Source of the DNA: Bacteroidota bacterium
Lineage (GTDB): Bacteria > Bacteroidota > Bacteroidia > UKL13-3
Assembly: GCA_947460565.1 (NCBI GenBank)
Contig: CANHJJ010000121.1
Location: 1-6,083, forward strand
Direction of reading: 5' to 3'
DNA: 6,083 bases
Every line of letters begins with the position of its first letter. The first letter of the stretch is position 1. Position numbers and translations under genes: made by a program. This document shows, in pieces, positions 5,579-6,083 of the stretch. The notes below the pieces were generated by a model. That model made no database searches and was not told the DNA's origin. It saw only the letters and a list, made by a program, of their open reading frames with translations.

Positions 5579-5603
5579 AATTTGAGTCAAATTATTATCT
5601 TCG
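5579..5603 (+). promoter_or_regulatory. Candidate uppS promoter with overlapping palindrome
   Basis: TATCTTCG (5596-5603) differs from the TAnnTTTG -7 consensus at one base and lies 16 bases before the uppS ATG. Directly upstream is the palindrome AATTTGAGTCAAATT (5579-5593): perfect 7-base arms around one G, sitting in the spacer where RNA polymerase would bind. A further TCAAA at 5573-5577 repeats the half-site. The only TTTG (5581-5584) is 11 bases from the -7 box, too close for the usual spacing. A promoter here is expected because a strong terminator precedes; a regulator site is inferred from symmetry only. Confidence 0.45.
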
Positions 5604-5619
5604 CCACCTTTCGTTAATA

Positions 5620-6083
5620 ATGGTGAGAAAAAGCAATGTCAGTTTAAGGGATCAAGTAGTGTTGGAGAATTTACCTCAACACATCGCCATTATTATGGAT
5701 GGGAATGGACGTTGGGCGAAAGGATTTGGAAAGTTGAGGATGTTTGGTCACCAAAATGGCGTTTCAGCTGTTAGAGAATGTGCTGAAGCTGCCGCTGAAA
5801 TTGGAATTAAATACCTTACACTATATACCTTTTCTACTGAAAATTGGAATAGACCTAAATTAGAAATAGAAGCTTTGATGGAGTTGCTGGTAAACACAAT
5901 TAGAAAAGAAAAAATGACTTTCATGAAAAATGGAATCAAACTCATTTCAATTGGTGATATGAACGCACTGCCCCAAAATTGTGCTAAAGAATTAAATATA
6001 GCCATAAAAGAAACAGAAAAGAACACACGAATGACATTGGCTTTAGCCTTAAGTTACAGTTCTAAGTGGGATATTCTAAACGC
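5620..6083 (+). CDS. uppS: Isoprenyl transferase (undecaprenyl diphosphate synthase), 3' end outside window
   Basis: The first 154 codons of cis-prenyltransferase UppS, which condenses isopentenyl diphosphate units onto farnesyl diphosphate to make the C55 carrier lipid for peptidoglycan and polysaccharide synthesis in the cytoplasm/inner-membrane interface. The catalytic motif H21-I-A-I-I-M-D27-G-N29-G-R31-W-A carries the Mg-binding Asp27. R40, H44, the S72-T-E-N75-W-N-R78-P motif and the IGD segment (111-113) match the E. coli enzyme, shifted by one residue in the N-terminal part. ALSYSSKWDI (143-152) corresponds to the NYGGRWDI region, with Lys149 in place of the usual Arg. The last part, including the RTGGExR substrate site, lies beyond the window. 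The start ATG at 5620 puts the motifs at normal distances. In related genomes bamA usually follows; that cannot be checked here. Confidence 0.95.
   Translation, partial: MVRKSNVSLRDQVVLENLPQHIAIIMDGNGRWAKGFGKLRMFGHQNGVSAVRECAEAAAEIGIKYLTLYTFSTENWNRPKLEIEALMELLVNTIRKEKMTFMKNGIKLISIGDMNALPQNCAKELNIAIKETEKNTRMTLALALSYSSKWDILN

Noticed and set aside
5748..6026. Minus-strand 92-codon frame
   Set aside because: Shadow of uppS, whose plus-strand frame carries all the family motifs and is open to the window edge.

Overview
The window looks like an ordinary chromosomal stretch from a low-GC member of the Bacteroidota. Several things point there: no Shine-Dalgarno sequences before the starts; promoter boxes of the Bacteroidota type (TTTG ... 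TAnnTTTG); Bacteroidota-style lipoprotein signals; DUF6089-like outer-membrane proteins; a CBS-protein/NAD-kinase pair; and a downstream isoprenyl transferase (uppS). This order resembles the neighbourhood that in many Bacteroidota runs CBS protein, nadK, DUF6089, uppS, bamA. I cannot place it more finely than the phylum from the sequence alone.

Layout. Positions 1-471 (minus strand) hold the N-terminal part of a secreted lipoprotein that runs off the left edge. A 251-base divergent intergenic region (472-722) follows, carrying a clean palindrome. On the plus strand, 723-1400 encodes a lipoprotein with two cytochrome-c-like domains, one with an atypical CX4CH site and one with CXXCH. A tight three-gene operon comes next: a CBS-pair protein with an ACT-like tail (1494-2147), NAD kinase (2152-3045) and a DgkA-type lipid kinase (3050-3430), each separated by four bases. 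A separate promoter at 3460-3489 precedes two tandem, paralogous DUF6089-like outer-membrane beta-barrel proteins (3496-4380 and 4384-5157). A compact stable-RNA unit follows: a near-perfect promoter, tRNA-Ser(GCU), tRNA-Pro(UGG) and a strong hairpin terminator. The window ends in the first 154 codons of uppS (5620 onward).

How the parts fit. UppS makes the undecaprenyl diphosphate carrier used for peptidoglycan and surface polysaccharide, and the DgkA-family kinase recycles membrane lipid alcohols (diacylglycerol or undecaprenol). NAD kinase supplies NADP, and the CBS/ACT protein beside it may be a nucleotide-sensing regulator. The two barrel proteins are envelope components of unknown function. 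The common theme is envelope biogenesis plus core cofactor supply.

I see no mobile element, CRISPR array, phage gene or defence system, and nothing that amounts to a convincing new system. The points most worth a second look are the tandem DUF6089 pair in one frame separated only by two stop codons, promoters lying almost on top of start codons (probable leaderless or near-leaderless messages), two operator-like palindromes, and the atypical haem site.
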